This document shows positions 45,278-57,591 of a stretch of 64,000 nucleotides of DNA, piece after piece. How positions within the stretch are numbered: position 1 is the stretch's first letter; every line of letters begins with the position of its first letter. The DNA comes from Chelydra serpentina (taxonomy: Eukaryota; Chordata; Testudines; Chelydridae). The stretch spans positions 19,659,501 to 19,723,500 of the forward strand of contig JBAIAC010000040.1 in assembly GCA_037349315.1 (NCBI GenBank). The letters are read 5' to 3'. The position numbers and the translations under genes are program-made. The notes under the pieces were generated by a model, which searched no databases, was not told the origin of the DNA, and saw nothing but the letters and a program-made list of their open reading frames with translations.

Positions 45278-45490
45278 ATAGGGCTGGTTGAAAAGTGTCT
45301 GCTTGCCTGGAAAATTTTGATTTTTTGTTGGAAAAATGGAAAACCAAAATTTTTTCTCCAAAGCTGAAAAGTTTTCTGTTTCCAGCATTTTTTGGTTGAA
45401 ATTTTTCATTTTTCGGGTTTTTTTTTAACATAAATGAAACATACTAGAATGATTACATTTGAGTAGAAATTTTCAGTGAAAAAACCTTTC
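45278..45490. repeat. AT-rich dispersed repeat (GGCTGGTTGAAAA end)
   Basis: The left end GGGCTGGTTGAAAAGTG is the inverse of the right end of the copy at 46009 (TATTTTCAACCAGCTTTGG). The interior has AAAATTTTGATTTTTTG and GAAATTTTTCATTTTTC. Confidence 0.55.
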
Positions 45491-46008
45491 TCTAAATAGC
45501 AGGCTGGCAATATCGAGGTGTTATGCAAAAAGCAGTGAGCAGAGGAGACGACTGAACTGACTAGCACATAGCCAAAGAGGATTACACTCGAAGTGGCTTT
45601 TCACCAAAGAAATACTGAAAGTTGGGGATGTGGCTTGGGGGACTTTTCTTGTGGGAAACAGAGCCACTTACTTGTAATCATGATGGTTAGGAGGATGCCT
45701 CAGTTGGTTAAAATTGCACAGAACCAGGCAATGTTTCTATTTGTAATGGCTGCAGAATCTACCCAGGATTGACACTGCAATGCCAACAGCTGAGTCCAGT
45801 GGCATGCATGGAACCATACACACTTAACTGATTGAAATGCACATACCTACACACGACTATTGTGCGCATTTCATATGGGAAGCTAATCTGATTTCAAACA
45901 GTTCCAACTGGCACCTGGAGAAATACCTAGTTCGGGCGTTGTCAGTCTATGGTTCCATTCTACCAACATTCCTTCCAAAGAATTCCCCTGTGCTATAGAC
46001 AGAGCTTG

Positions 46009-46345
46009 CTTCAAAACAGAATTTCTGTCCCACAGGAAATTCTGAGATTTCAAAATTTGGTTTCATCCCAAATGGGTCCAGGAAATTGAAATCTTGGATT
46101 TTTTAAAAACTAAAATACTCCAAAATATTTTGTTTTGACTTTATCATTTTCACTATTATAATTATATTATGTCAAAATGATAGTTGAAGCAAAATCATAA
46201 AGCTGAAATGAAATGTTTTGATTTTATTGTAATGAAACATTTTGATAATTTCCAGTGAAAACTTTTAAGAATAGATACTTTCCTGCCAAACATTTCAATT
46301 TCACTGAATCATCATTTCCAATTAAATATTTTCAACCAGCTTTGG
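46009..46345. repeat. AT-rich dispersed repeat, best-preserved copy
   Basis: It starts AGAGCTTGCTTCAAAACAG and ends TATTTTCAACCAGCTTTGG, so the two termini are imperfect inverted repeats (AGCTxGxTTxAAAA). The interior ACAGAATTTCTGTCCCACAG and GTTTTGATTTTATTGTAATG are shared with the copy split by a CR1 at 39444-40852. No target duplication is recognised, so the transposon class is open. Confidence 0.6.
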
Positions 46346-46444
46346 TTGGAAAGGCCTTTTTACATCTTCTCTCCTAGTGTTGAGTGCTTCTGTGCGTTCT
46401 TAGATGAGAGAACCCAGAAATGGATGCATTCTTGCACATAAATC

Positions 46445-46526
46445 AGACCCAATCCTGAAGTCCTTATTCAAGCAAAACCCCGTCAACTTCAGCCGGATGT
46501 TTGCCCGATTAACGATTTCTGGACCA
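46445..46526. repeat. Relic of an ancient amniote fold-back repeat (CCCAATCCTG type)
   Basis: CAGACCCAATCCTGAAGTCC, then CCCGTCAACTTCAGCCGG and GCCCGATTAACGATTTCTGG resemble the common amniote repeat built on GCCCAATCCTGCA and TGAAGTCAATGGGA. It is strongly diverged. Confidence 0.4.
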
Positions 46527-48060
46527 GAACCATGATTTGTAAAGTGCGTTAGCCTCTAACAGAAATATATTGTAATTAGCTGGTTCTCAGCAATAAGTTC
46601 CACTGCCCTATGCTGAGTAGAATCAGAACTGATCAACTGTGTCAGAGACCCTATACTGCTAAAATCTAATGGAGATTCTCCTTCAGATCCAGTGCTAGCA
46701 GCTTGTGATGTGGGGGCAGCTGGATCTGAGATCTACCCCTTCTGCTGCTGTGACGTTCCTGGGAGCCATGGTGTGTAGGGTTGGCTCTGAATGTATCACG
46801 TCCATTATTATTGCATAAGAAACATGCTGGTTTATTGCGTGTCTTGCAGAAATGCTTTGAATGATCATCTATGCGCACTCTGCCCTACTCAGAGCTTTCA
46901 TTCCTTCCAGACTCAACCCCTCTTTAACCCCCTAAACACACAGCAACACCTCTGCAAACGCACCTGTAACCTGATCACAAACCTTTCTCACTCCCTCGGC
47001 CTCGCTCACGCACAGGTGGCCAATTGTGCCACCTTTGGTGGCGGTTTTATCCTCCAGGCTCATGTCCACTAAAGGGCTACGTGAGTCACTAAAGCGTTTT
47101 CACTGGCAAGGGCAGGAGCAATTGGAATCCGGTGTTCCAGAGGTGAAAGGCGAATGCGCTAAGTCCTGGGACACACCGTTTGCTGCGCTGCCCCTGTGAT
47201 GAGGGTCAGCATGTGTGAACAGGCATGTGCAAGGAGAGCGGGCGCCCAGCAGCCCAGGGGATAAAGATGAGATTAATTCTTCCCTGCAGTCTCTACAGCA
47301 CAGGACCTTCCTGCCAACAGTGTGAGGACTCTTGCTCTCCCTCTGGTGTCCCCTGCGGAGAACAGCAAGCTGCAAACCTTAGCTGCTGCCTCCCTCCACC
47401 CTCCATGTTATTGAGCCAATGTTATTAGCAGAGGAGAGATGGTCAGAGAAAGAAGTAAATGAGATTTCACACCTGCACTGAAATACAATACAAAGCACCG
47501 CAAGTGAAGGGAGCTCGAGACACGGAGCCCATCAGTCAGTGGAAAGAGCGGGCCGACACGCCTTGCACTTTGCAGCAGCCGGATCACTCAGCTTGCAAAG
47601 CAGGAATGTGAAGGATTTTTGAGGTTTAAAAAAAACCCTGTTATTGTTAATACTATTCAGAACCCCACAAGGCTTTTCAAAGGTGAAAGAATGGAAACTG
47701 AGACATGACCCTTGCTCAGTAAAAGCTCCATCACCGGGTTATTCAAAAGTGAAATGGAAAGGATTAGGATTAGCTAAGAACATCTTCAGGACGAATGGGG
47801 CTGAGCCTGGAGAGGGATATTCAGAATCAATCTGGACTGCAAATATTTAATAAAGAAGTTTTCAGCATGGAGCTGAGAGCTGGGGCTAATCACTCAGTCT
47901 CCCCAGGGCACAATGTTGGACCTTGTGAAATTTCTGGCATACAAATCTCCTGCCAGCGGGTGCCCCCACTGTAACACAGACAGACTGACAATTACTGGGG
48001 CAGTGAGGCTAAGGGCAAAGAATGGAAAAAGCAAGAAATGAAGAAATCAGATTACAGAGA
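46527..48060. other. Single-copy stretch without recognisable gene
   Basis: About 1.5 kb. The frames are below 94 codons and carry no domain. No repeat is recognised. Confidence 0.2.
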
Positions 48061-48275
48061 ATAGATTTCACAGATTCTTAAAATCAAAAGGGATCACTGT
48101 GATCAGCTAGTCTGACCTCCTGTATTACCCAGGCCAGAGGAGTTCTCTGAATTCATCCCTGTTTGAGCTAGCACATTTCTTCCAGAAAAACAGCCCATCT
48201 TCATTTTAAAATGGCCAGTAATGGACAATACACCACACCCCCTGGGAAATTGTTCAAAGGTACAACAATTTTCAC
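48061..48275 (-). mobile_element. CR1 LINE 3'-end fragment (minus strand)
   Basis: The tail side is at the left (AGATTTCACAGATTCTTAAA), then AGGGATCACTGTGATCAGCT, CTGACCTCCTGTATTACCCA and ATTTTAAAATGGCCAGTAAT. This is the CR1 3' UTR and the end of ORF2 in reverse. A MITE lies immediately to the right. Confidence 0.88.
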
Positions 48276-48285
48276 CCCTCCCACC

Positions 48286-48408
48286 TAGGGTGACCAGACA
48301 GCAAATGTGAAAAATCAGGACGGGGGTGGGGGGTAATAGGAGCCTATACAAGAAAAAGACCCCAAAATCGGGACTGTCCCTATAAAATCGGGACATCTGG
48401 TCACCCTC
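48286..48408 (-). mobile_element. TAGGGTGACCAGA-type MITE, copy 3 (123 bp)
   Basis: The termini TAGGGTGACCAGA and (inverted) GAGGGTGACCAGA match at 12 of 13 positions. CTCCCACC flanks the element exactly (48278-48285 and 48409-48416) if the last terminal base is read as changed from A to C. The interior is the reverse complement of copy 2 with very few differences. Confidence 0.92.
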
Positions 48409-48416
48409 CTCCCACC

Positions 48417-51400
48417 ATGGCCACCACCTCAAACACTGCAGCAGAAGCCACGCTCTCTTGCTATCAGGTCACCTGTTACAGGCGCTTGTTCTGGTTTTGT
48501 ACCATTTTCCCTTCAGGGGTAAATGCCACCTGCATCCCACTTGTTACAGGGACTCAGGACTTCGCACTGTATCGGCTAAAGGCCATATGGCTAGTTGCTG
48601 TGGGATGGGAAGGGCTCACTCTTTCTTCAGGCTTCTCCTGAAACAACACTGCGGAGTGTCTATTGTCACAGACCTATAATGAAAGAGTCGGTTACCGTTC
48701 TGCATAACGCTGTAAAACGGTTTCCGGAGCGCTAATATTCCTCACAAGGAACGACTCCAAAATGGATCTGATTCCCTTAGGAAATGGCCTGCCAGCAAGA
48801 CCAATATCTGCCAGGAGGCCCCTGAGAGGGAGCCATACCAACGGGTGGATGTTCCCTGAGGGCCACCAACAAGTCTGCAGCAGAGAAAATGAACATCCTT
48901 GAGACAACTGCACAGCAGTACGTTGGCCTGCAAAGGCAGAGTCTGGGGTGACAGCTGGGATACGGAGCAGTAGCCCAGGGGCACCGAGGACAAAGTTATC
49001 AGTCCGGGGGTTTTAAATAGGTGTGAGGAGCCCTGGCTCCAGGAGGACTGAACAGCAGAGGCAGAAATCATGACTTGCTTTTTTCCCTGCTTTCTCTGAC
49101 TCCTTGAAAGTTGATGCTCTGTCAAAGCTTAACGAGCTGCTGTCAATCTGGCTCTGAGTGGGGGTGGCGGGGGCACAGAGCCAGCAAGGGAGCCTGGGCA
49201 CAGATACATGCCGGGCTCACGGCCAAACGACCAGCTCTCCTTTCAGGTGAGAGCAGGCGCTCCTGCCAGTCGAGACACAGACAAACACGCACAATCCAGG
49301 CGCGGCGTCTGCTGGGGCATGTCAGCTAAACACAGCGAGGGTCTGGAGTGAGGCTAGTGCCAAGGACACACCCCCTCAGGAAAGCAGAGCTGGGGTAACG
49401 GGCCAACGAGTCTGGGGGCGCCCTCCCCCAGCACACAAGACCCCTCTGGCTCCCCACAGCTGAGGGACCCAGCACCCTCTTTTTCCCCAGACGAATGAAT
49501 TTCCCAGTGCTCCAAAACCCTGACAGTCCATTCCCTTCAATAACTCCAGTGTTCACCCCGTCCCCAGAGGCTCTGACAACAGGCCCTTTCCGGGGGGCTT
49601 TCAGGCACGTTGGCGAGGAAGGAGACTCACATGCAGCAGGAGAACGATACTGGTGCCACTGCTGGAAGAGAGGTGACCCTAAACCAGGCCTCTCCTCGCC
49701 CAGACGGAGACTCCCACTGCTCTCTGCTTTGCTCCTCCACTGCCTAGGGCCCGAATGCACTCTTGGCTCCTTGGGCATGGCTAGGGAAGCCCCCTGGAGA
49801 GGTTAGCAAGTGGCAAGTCAGAATGCAGCCCAGGCGGGAAGGTTGCTGGGTTTGCATTTGGCTCAGAAGAAAGCATGGGAGAGAAGAGCTAAGGAGACAC
49901 TCGGGTGGGAACCACTGGATGGGGAATGGCCAGAGAGCAGGGAGAGTGCAGACAAGATGAGTGAGAGCAGAGAGGAGTGGGGCAGAGTATCCCGGTGAAC
50001 AAACTGTGAACAAGCATCGGGGGCTTGCACGAAGGCCGGGAGGGTGGGGGGCTGCTCTCTCCGACACAGACCGAATCGTCTTGGACAAATCACTCGCTGT
50101 GGGGCCTCGCACCACAGAGCCCCGGCAACACCAGATCCCTCTGGTACGGGGACTTCACTGCCTCCATGGCACCCATCTGGGGAGGACCAGGGGTCAGGGA
50201 GTTTGCACAGCATTTCCTGCAGAACTAACACAGCTGGGAGTGGGTCCCTCAGCCTCGCCCAACCCCACTCCCAAAAGACAAAGCAGGGAATCGGTGCAAG
50301 GGAAACTGGAGATTTCCTTCCCTGGGCCCCAGAGCCGGGGTGGGCAGGGAAGGGGTGAATGGCGAGGAGAGGTTGATCTGTTCCCAGGGGTTTCAATGAT
50401 AGGGAAACAACTTCTTGAACTAGCTTTGTGTGTTGTTTCTTCTTTCCAAAATCGCAGTCCTGCCCACAGCATCTGACAGTGGTGAACCCTCTGACTGCAG
50501 GAGCTTCACCCAGTCCTGGCCATCACCCAGGTCCCGCTCAGGGATCTCCCCTGTGCAGAGCAGAGCCAGGAGCTAGGAAAGCAAAGTGCGGTGTGCAAGG
50601 AAAGCAGAGTCCAATCACTCAGCCTTGGGCGCCAGCACAGGAAGGACAAGCTGCTCAGGGACTCCGCAGCCCCCAGCACGGAGTGAAGGGTTTAACGTAC
50701 CCCCAAAGGGAAGCCCCCCACCCCACACAGCGCAGAGCTCTGCCGAACGCTGCTACCACCTTTAATCAAAGGAGAAAAACCCCCAACACACGACTCAGAT
50801 CCACCAGGAAAGTTGACAGATTTTCCTAGTCTTCAAAGAGGCCCATTAAATATTAAAAATCGCATTGTTGTTTTAGCAACATTAATTTAAATGAGGCACA
50901 CACGACACATTTAACTGCCAGCATGTGCCGCAGGCACCGCGCTTTCCCCAGGCAGGAGAGCTTACGTTAGCTCTACTTTCTAGTGTGTCCGACAACAAAT
51001 TGGGTAGCTGATGTGTTTGAGACCAAGGTGGGGAACCCTCTGAAGAGGTTGTTGGGGACAGAAGGCCTGTCTGGCTCAGGGGAAGCCAGGTGGGGGTTGA
51101 GGCGCGTGTGGGGGGCAGGAGGGAGGAGCTGGACAGGATGCGGAAAGGACAGGTAATGGTGTCCTGGTCTCACCGTACGTTACTTGTTGGCACTTTCTTC
51201 CAAGAACCTGAATGAACTTTCCCGCTTTCTGAGCAGCTGGCTGTTCTGATCACCGGGTCTCTGTCCGGCTTGCAGCACTGGAGTCTGAGTCCAAGGGGCA
51301 CCAGGATCTGCCTTCTCCAGGGCAGGAGGGAAACGGGCCACTTGTGATGCCACGGGCACCCACCCTCACACATGCATTCAGTCTCCCTATAGTCAATGAG

Positions 51401-51479
51401 CACATACACACATGCCCAAGCCAGGGGCCACGCGCTATTTCATAGACCCAGCGTGTGGGTAGCACATAACTGGAAGATG
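48417..51479. other. Single-copy, GC-rich stretch with low stop density
   Basis: About 3 kb with overlapping open frames of 120-177 codons on both strands (the longest on the minus strand at 49863-50396, another of 171 codons on the plus strand at 49961-50476). They overlap each other, have low-complexity composition, show no domain and lack consistent start contexts, so I do not call a gene. A pyrimidine-rich tract ending CAG at about 50432-50457 resembles a 3' splice site. From 50840 to 50960 the sequence becomes AT-rich (CATTAATTTAAATG). Confidence 0.25.
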
Positions 51480-51960
51480 ATGGAAATCACCTGTGACTTG
51501 ACCTTCAATAATGATGGATAGTGTGCTCCTAAAGATCATCTGCAGAAAGCCTTCATCCTAATGCATCATCTGCAGCTGTGATGAGTCAGAAAAAATAAAA
51601 ATCCCTTCCGCACACCTCTGGGGGCTGAGCATTTCATGTCAAGAAGCTTTCTAATTCCCAACGAGCTGGATAATGAAATTTGCCTGTGTAATAGAAATTT
51701 CTGTTGAAACTCAGAATCAGGACGTGCAAACGGTTCTTTAAGTGCAATTGATTTGTCGCTCTGGCCTTCATGTCCAAGTGTCCCAATTTACCCTCACCGT
51801 GTCTCTTTACAGTTCATTCTGCAACAGCACCTTGCCCAAGAGATGAGCAAAACTGCATATAATTTACCTTGCCGTCTAAGATGCTTCCTTGATTCCAAGT
51901 CAGACACTGCTAAAGGAATTTTCTTGATCTGCAAACACATGTTTTTTTAAACAAATCATT
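51480..51960. promoter_or_regulatory. Candidate conserved non-coding element
   Basis: An AT-rich single-copy block with CATCATCTGCAG-like words twice (about 51536 and 51565), GATGAGTCAGAAA (AP-1-like TGAGTCA at about 51582), CTTTCTAATTCCC and GATAATGAAATTTGCC. No repeat similarity. Regulatory role is only inferred. Confidence 0.25.
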
Positions 51961-53839
51961 CTGATGTAATAAAACTACCCAATGCTGCCGCCTGCTAGAA
52001 GTAAGTTATGTTGGGAGCTGTCTTGTAGCCAATGTTCTCCCCACTCTTGGTGACAATGTGCAGTAGCTCCTCATATAAAAAATAAAATAGAATATAATAA
52101 TACTTTGCACTTACATGGTGATTTCCATCTGCAGATCTCAAGATGTTTGCTGGGAAATTTATTTTACTGTGACAATTATTTTTTGAATTCATTGCCAAAG
52201 GAAGGAAAGAGTGCAGGCAAAAAACACAGTGATACCGTAGGACAAAGAGCGATATATTTGGTATTGTTTATCCATTATGACAGATTCAGATACACAGAAG
52301 TAGGAAAACTTCCAGCCATTTCAGCTGCATCACTAATGGAAGGCTTCACGACGGCCGATGCAAAAGTTGTTTGGAAAGACACCAGATGCCATCCCTCACC
52401 CCAAACCTCTGCTCCTTTCTAGAACCATTCCCAATATCTTCTTCTCCTTGCATTTCCAACCCAAATTCTCAGATGTCAGAAGCTGGAGGTTCATCTGAAC
52501 TCCAGACTTTTGTGGCTTCCTCTGTCACTAATCATGATGCTTGAGAGAGACTGGAAGAAGAAGTCAAACATTAAAATGCTTGTTGCAGAGGGGGAAGCAA
52601 AGGGGGAAAGGGGGAAATATGAACTGTAAATATCAGCTCAAACACAGCAGTTTAGAAGAACGAGTTTTATTCAAAGGAGAGAAAGGGACATGGTGCTTTA
52701 TCCCAACTCCTGTCTCCTCAAGTAGGGGAGATTTGGATTATGCATTCAGATGTGTAGCAAGGTCCAGTGGCTTGGAACAAGAAGTCTGCCAAAAAAGTCC
52801 AGAGTTGGGAGAAAGAGCTGAATAACAGAGAAGTCGGAAATGATCTTGGTGCCATTTCTGTCAGTGTATAAAAACACTAACATTGGTCAGTAGCAACAAT
52901 GGGAAATCTCCAGCCACAGTGATGGGGAATGTAAACTAAAAATCAAACTACTTCCCAGTGTCCCGTAGTCCTTTGCCATCCATTGTCTCCAGTTGGGAAG
53001 CTGATTGAAAGTTGTGTTGTGGTGCATCTCCCCGTCACTAACGCCAGCGATGCTAAAGAAGGGTTTCTGCATTGTGGTGCCTTTATTCTTCTATTGAGCC
53101 CACCCTCAGAAGCACATTGGAAAGGCATGAGCTGCTTCAAAATGCAAACACCTGATCCTGCAAATGTGTGGAAAGCGGGTCTTCAGAAACTGGCATGACC
53201 CTAACACAGCTCTGCACCTGGCCATGCTTCAGGCAAGAGGCACAACAACTTGTGTTTGGCAAATGAGGAGACAGGACAGAGATGTAAACCTGCCAGTCTT
53301 ATTGGCCCTATTGATTCTACAGTGTGTGTTATGTGGTTTAATAAGAACTGGGCTTATTGCTCATTCTTTTTTGTAACCATAGCAGGCGGCCGAATTCAGC
53401 TCCCAGTAGCCTGTGCAATGGTGGAAGAAAGGCGACCGAGGCTCCAGCATTTTGGGCCATTGCTTTAGACTGCAGTGGCATTGTTGTAAATGAAAGGAGC
53501 GGGGTGGGAATGCACCACACCCTCTTGTGAATGCCTTCGCCATGGTCACATGCTTTGATGCAGATGCTTTCCTTTCTGCCAGAAAGGGCTATTGTAGGGA
53601 GCCATGCAATGGACCGATAGCTGCAGGTACATTTGCTATGGCAGGGACCAACCTACCGATAACGGCCATGCCCAGCAGCAAGCGGCTTTAGTGAAGGCTC
53701 AGCATCATTGCAGGTAGTGCTGATTGTAGGCAGTGATGAAATTCAGGGATGATAAACCATTGCAGCATCCCAATGAAAGGTACGCAGCAGTTTGCACCTG
53801 CCAGGCAAGTTATGCATACTGAGAATTCCTGGCAGTTAG
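51961..53839. other. Single-copy stretch without recognisable gene
   Basis: About 1.9 kb, AT-rich, frames below 106 codons, no repeat recognised. Confidence 0.2.
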
Positions 53840-53912
53840 CCCCGATCCAGCAAAGCACCAGAGAGCAGGTGCTTACAGTTAAGCAGGTGCTTAAGTGCTT
53901 TGCTGGACGGGG
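53840..53912. repeat. Compact fold-back repeat (AAGCAGGTGCTTAA family)
   Basis: The arms CCCGATCCAGCAAAGCAC (left) and GTGCTTTGCTGGACGGGG (right) pair over 16 of 18 positions. The centre holds AGCAGGTGCTTA twice. The copy is shortened compared with the one at 34421 but has the better-preserved ends. Confidence 0.8.
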
Positions 53913-56549
53913 ACATTCATGAATGACACAGAATCGGAGTTTATTGGCTACAATATCTCTGCAACAAGGATGAACATTTACTTCTGAGGAAGTGGCTCTA
54001 TTAAAAGAAAGCTCATTTTGCAGCCAGTGCAAGCTGTGAAAACAGGAAGAGATGGCCGCATCAAGCTCTGGAATGGGAACCTTTACCAGATGTGTCCCCA
54101 TAGATTCAAACTCCAGGTCAGCTCATTCCATGTGTGTAAAGAGGGACAGATGCTGCTTTTCAGTGTCGTTTTTTCTATCTGTGATGTCAAAAATATGATT
54201 CCATATTGTGTATTCAAATGTTTAGTGATATGGGTTGTGGTGTTAGGGGTGTGTGTTCAATCACCTGCTTGCTGTTGGATGTTTGCTCATCCCCTTACTC
54301 AAACTTTTGCAAACTGCAGACAAAAGTTCAGTGAATGTTCACTCAGCTCAAACACAGATTTCAGTGTAACTGTGTCTGCGACCTGTCCCCATTTGATTGC
54401 ATCTGACTTCAAGCAGCTGAGTTCTGCTAGCACAAATACTCAGGAAAAGCAGGTGTTAAGCTTGAAAACTCACACTGTACCTTTGATTGTAGCAGTCAAG
54501 ATTAGCATTTGTGTGGTGCTGGTTTAGTTACACAAGTCCTCCAATGAGGGAACGGCTAAATAACAAACCGCATATGTGACTAACCAACACTGCATGGATT
54601 TCACAGACTGAATGTCAAATATTCACAAAACACTGGTCACAAACCATTGATATGGGGGGAAACATTTCACAAGAAAGTTTGAGAACAATTTCCAGTCACA
54701 AATACATTCAAGAATATTGTGGGAACTTAAAAAGAGGCAAAAGTGCATGAATTAGGGATTCATTGTTACAAATCATACTCAGCTCTTTGTTGGAGTGGGC
54801 TGCACCTTTGTAACCGGGACCCCAGGAAGGTGCCTGATTATAGGAGCTGGATACAATCTTCCGCTCCCATTAGACTGCTCTCACATCTATGTCAGCTAGG
54901 GCATGTCATGCTTTCTGTGGGATTGGGAGACAATGATTTTACCTGCCAGAGTCTCAAATAGCTCCCTTACTCAACGCAGGAATGGGCACAATTCACATTC
55001 ATTACTGGCAGGCCATTCACAGTCCCTGCATTCATGGCCTCTTGGCCCGTCCTCTCACAACTCCGCTCCAGCTCACCAAAGACAGGAGGGGTCCCTATGA
55101 CATGGGGCTCTCTTGTGTCTGACCTGTCTCCCGGGTCAGTCTGTGTGTCTGTTCTGGTGTGAGAACGACAGCAATGCCCTGTGTTACAGGCATGTAAGAA
55201 GTATGGTACCATGTACCCTGCTGAGAACACAGGCAGCCTGCCGCTTCTCTTCTGTGTAGCAGGACCATTACTGCCAACTCAGCCCAGACGCCTGGTCACA
55301 CAGAACAAGTATCCACCCTTGCAAGGGGGGTAACCAGAGCGCCTCTGAACCTTTCTTCTGGTTTAGAATTGGAAGAGCCTGTTCTCCCCACCCTACCAGG
55401 CCCACATTTGACCACAGTCACTGGCACGGATCTTCCGGAGCCGCGGAAGGAGAGCCGTGGTGGGTACGGCACTGTGAGTGGCGTCCACACTGGGGAATGC
55501 ACGACAGAGCTGGTCAAATACTAAACACCGTCCCTTACAGACACAAATGTTTTCACAATAAAAGCTCTGAGCTGGGTTCACTCAGTCTTGTGGGCTCATG
55601 TTATTCATTATCCTTGAGCATGTGGATCCTGACAGCTCCCTGAGAGAATGTCTGGGAATCCCAAAAGTTTAGCAAATTCCAGCCCAACCGGTTCCGTGTC
55701 TGAAAAGTCACACCTGCAAGTGCATTGTTTGTTACTTGCTGTTCGACTGTCTCAGAGGTTTTCATCATCCAATCAGGAACAGAAACAACACCATGTGACT
55801 TAGGTGACTGACTCACAACAGGAGTAATGAACAGGAAACGGTGAAAGCAAACCATTCACCAACCGACCATTGGCTGGAAAGTATCCATCCCAGCTGCCCA
55901 ACAAATCAGGAATGTTTTCACCGAAAGCCAGGCTTGGCCAGTGTCTGCTAGCCAGACGTTCGTAAGGAATATTGTTCCTAACAAACAATTCAGCCAGCCC
56001 GACCACATGCTTGTCACACTCACATCATTTCCTTTGTTTGTTTGTTTTCCAGCTATAAACCTTCTAGCAAGAGGATCTCCTGTGTAACTGGCTGTTAACT
56101 CCCAGTTACCCCTTTCTCAATGGCCTGTAATACGCCCATTGGGGCAGGAACCCCCTCCTCATGGCTCAGCTGAAGAGCTCGCCGAGAGACAGGATGCACC
56201 CTCTCATCTGCCCATCGCTGCTCTTGAATATCCCACCCAGCTTCCCTGTATGCGCGCACTTTGCCTTCACTGTGTGGCTCATTTCTCCTGCCTGACCACA
56301 GGCTGTGTTTCCCCTTGCACAGAGGCGAAAAAATCTGTGCCACAAGCAGAACCGCTGCAAGCAGCAAGCTGCTTCTCTCCCAGGCCTGCTGCTGCTTCCA
56401 AGTATCCCTCCAACCAGCCACTCCTGCCTTTGTCCCTATACGGTCCCCTGTCCTGCTGCTAACCCTCCTCACATGCTGTAGTGTAGGTGATGGAGAAAAG
56501 TCAGGCTGGGGAAAGACAGATCATGAGTATTTCTGGCCCTGACATTTTC
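53913..56549. other. Single-copy stretch without recognisable gene
   Basis: About 2.6 kb. A plus-strand frame of 169 codons (54018-54527) and a minus-strand frame of 137 codons (53688-54101) have no recognisable domain. No repeat family is recognised. Confidence 0.2.
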
Positions 56550-57075
56550 TTCCAGATATCTGGATTTCCATATATTTGAAAACCTAATATAAACAACAGA
56601 GAGGGAATTTGCATTTCGGGCAGTGAGGAATGAAAAATGGAGGCGGCGTAATGTATTGCCGCTCGAAGAAGAGGAATGACAGTGGTAAAGTCGAGCACAC
56701 ACGACAGCACCCAATCGGCTTGTGGCAAACTCATTTCCTGGCAGAATATAGGGTTTCATCTGCTGGAACATTTAATAGGCATCAAAGAAAGATCACTTCC
56801 CTCCTCTCGGTGCAGATTGAGAGCCTTCGCTCTAGCTTTCTTTTTGCCATTTTATTAAACCCTTTATATAGTTTTAATACAATATGTATAATCCTCCTGA
56901 AAACAAATAAATTCTTATGCACTTCCCAGATTCTAAGGATTTCTAATGGTTATGCATGTTTTATTTATATTTTCAGAGACATTAAATATGTGATGTGTAA
57001 AAATATGCAAAAAAATCGACTCTAATTTATTGCTACGTATAGAACAACATTATGTTATGTAGTTAATTTCCAGAC
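56550..57075. promoter_or_regulatory. Candidate conserved non-coding element
   Basis: An AT-rich single-copy block with an exact ATTTGCAT at 56607-56614, a TTAATAGGCATCAAAGAAAG word (CATCAAAG is LEF/TCF-like), TTTATATAGTTTTAATAC and GGTTATGCATGTTTTA. There is a 131-codon frame on the plus strand with no domain. Conservation is likely by texture but unproven. Confidence 0.3.
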
Positions 57076-57591
57076 CCGGGGAAGGCAGGCAGAGCCTGCA
57101 GTCAGCACAGCCATGAGGGCCGGGTGGGCGTCCGCACCAGCCTAGTTTTCTACATTAATTGAAAGGCGTAAAAGTGCCAAGGCCTGGCCATGCATTCTAA
57201 AGAACTTTTCATCTTCCCTAAACTGGGAGCAGGGATCTCCCCAGAGAATGAAGCTCCTTGGCAGTCTCCGCCGAGTTGGGCGTGAGCCGGGGAGGTTGCT
57301 CATCTTTTGTATTACACAATCCTTCTTCATCAGTGCTCCACTAGCATGTGTGTGCTGCTGCGGAGCAGAACTAATGCCAGCACCCTGAGGCAATAGCATG
57401 GGGCTGTAGCTGGACTTTAGGAGCCTGCACTAGCATCCAGCAAGGTTGGAGCCTTCGGCCTCCGTTCACTTAGAAAGTTAAGTACAAGGGGAAGTACAAG
57501 GGGAATCAGGACTGACTGTCTTGCATTGATCCTGCAGTGTTGCTCACTTAACAAATAGCTTTGGGGCCCACGTGCTGGTGGGAGCCTTAAG

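Noticed and set aside
49863..50396. 177-codon minus-strand frame, longest in the window
   Set aside because: It overlaps a 171-codon plus-strand frame in GC-rich sequence, has no domain, and nothing supports splicing or translation beyond one acceptor-like tract.
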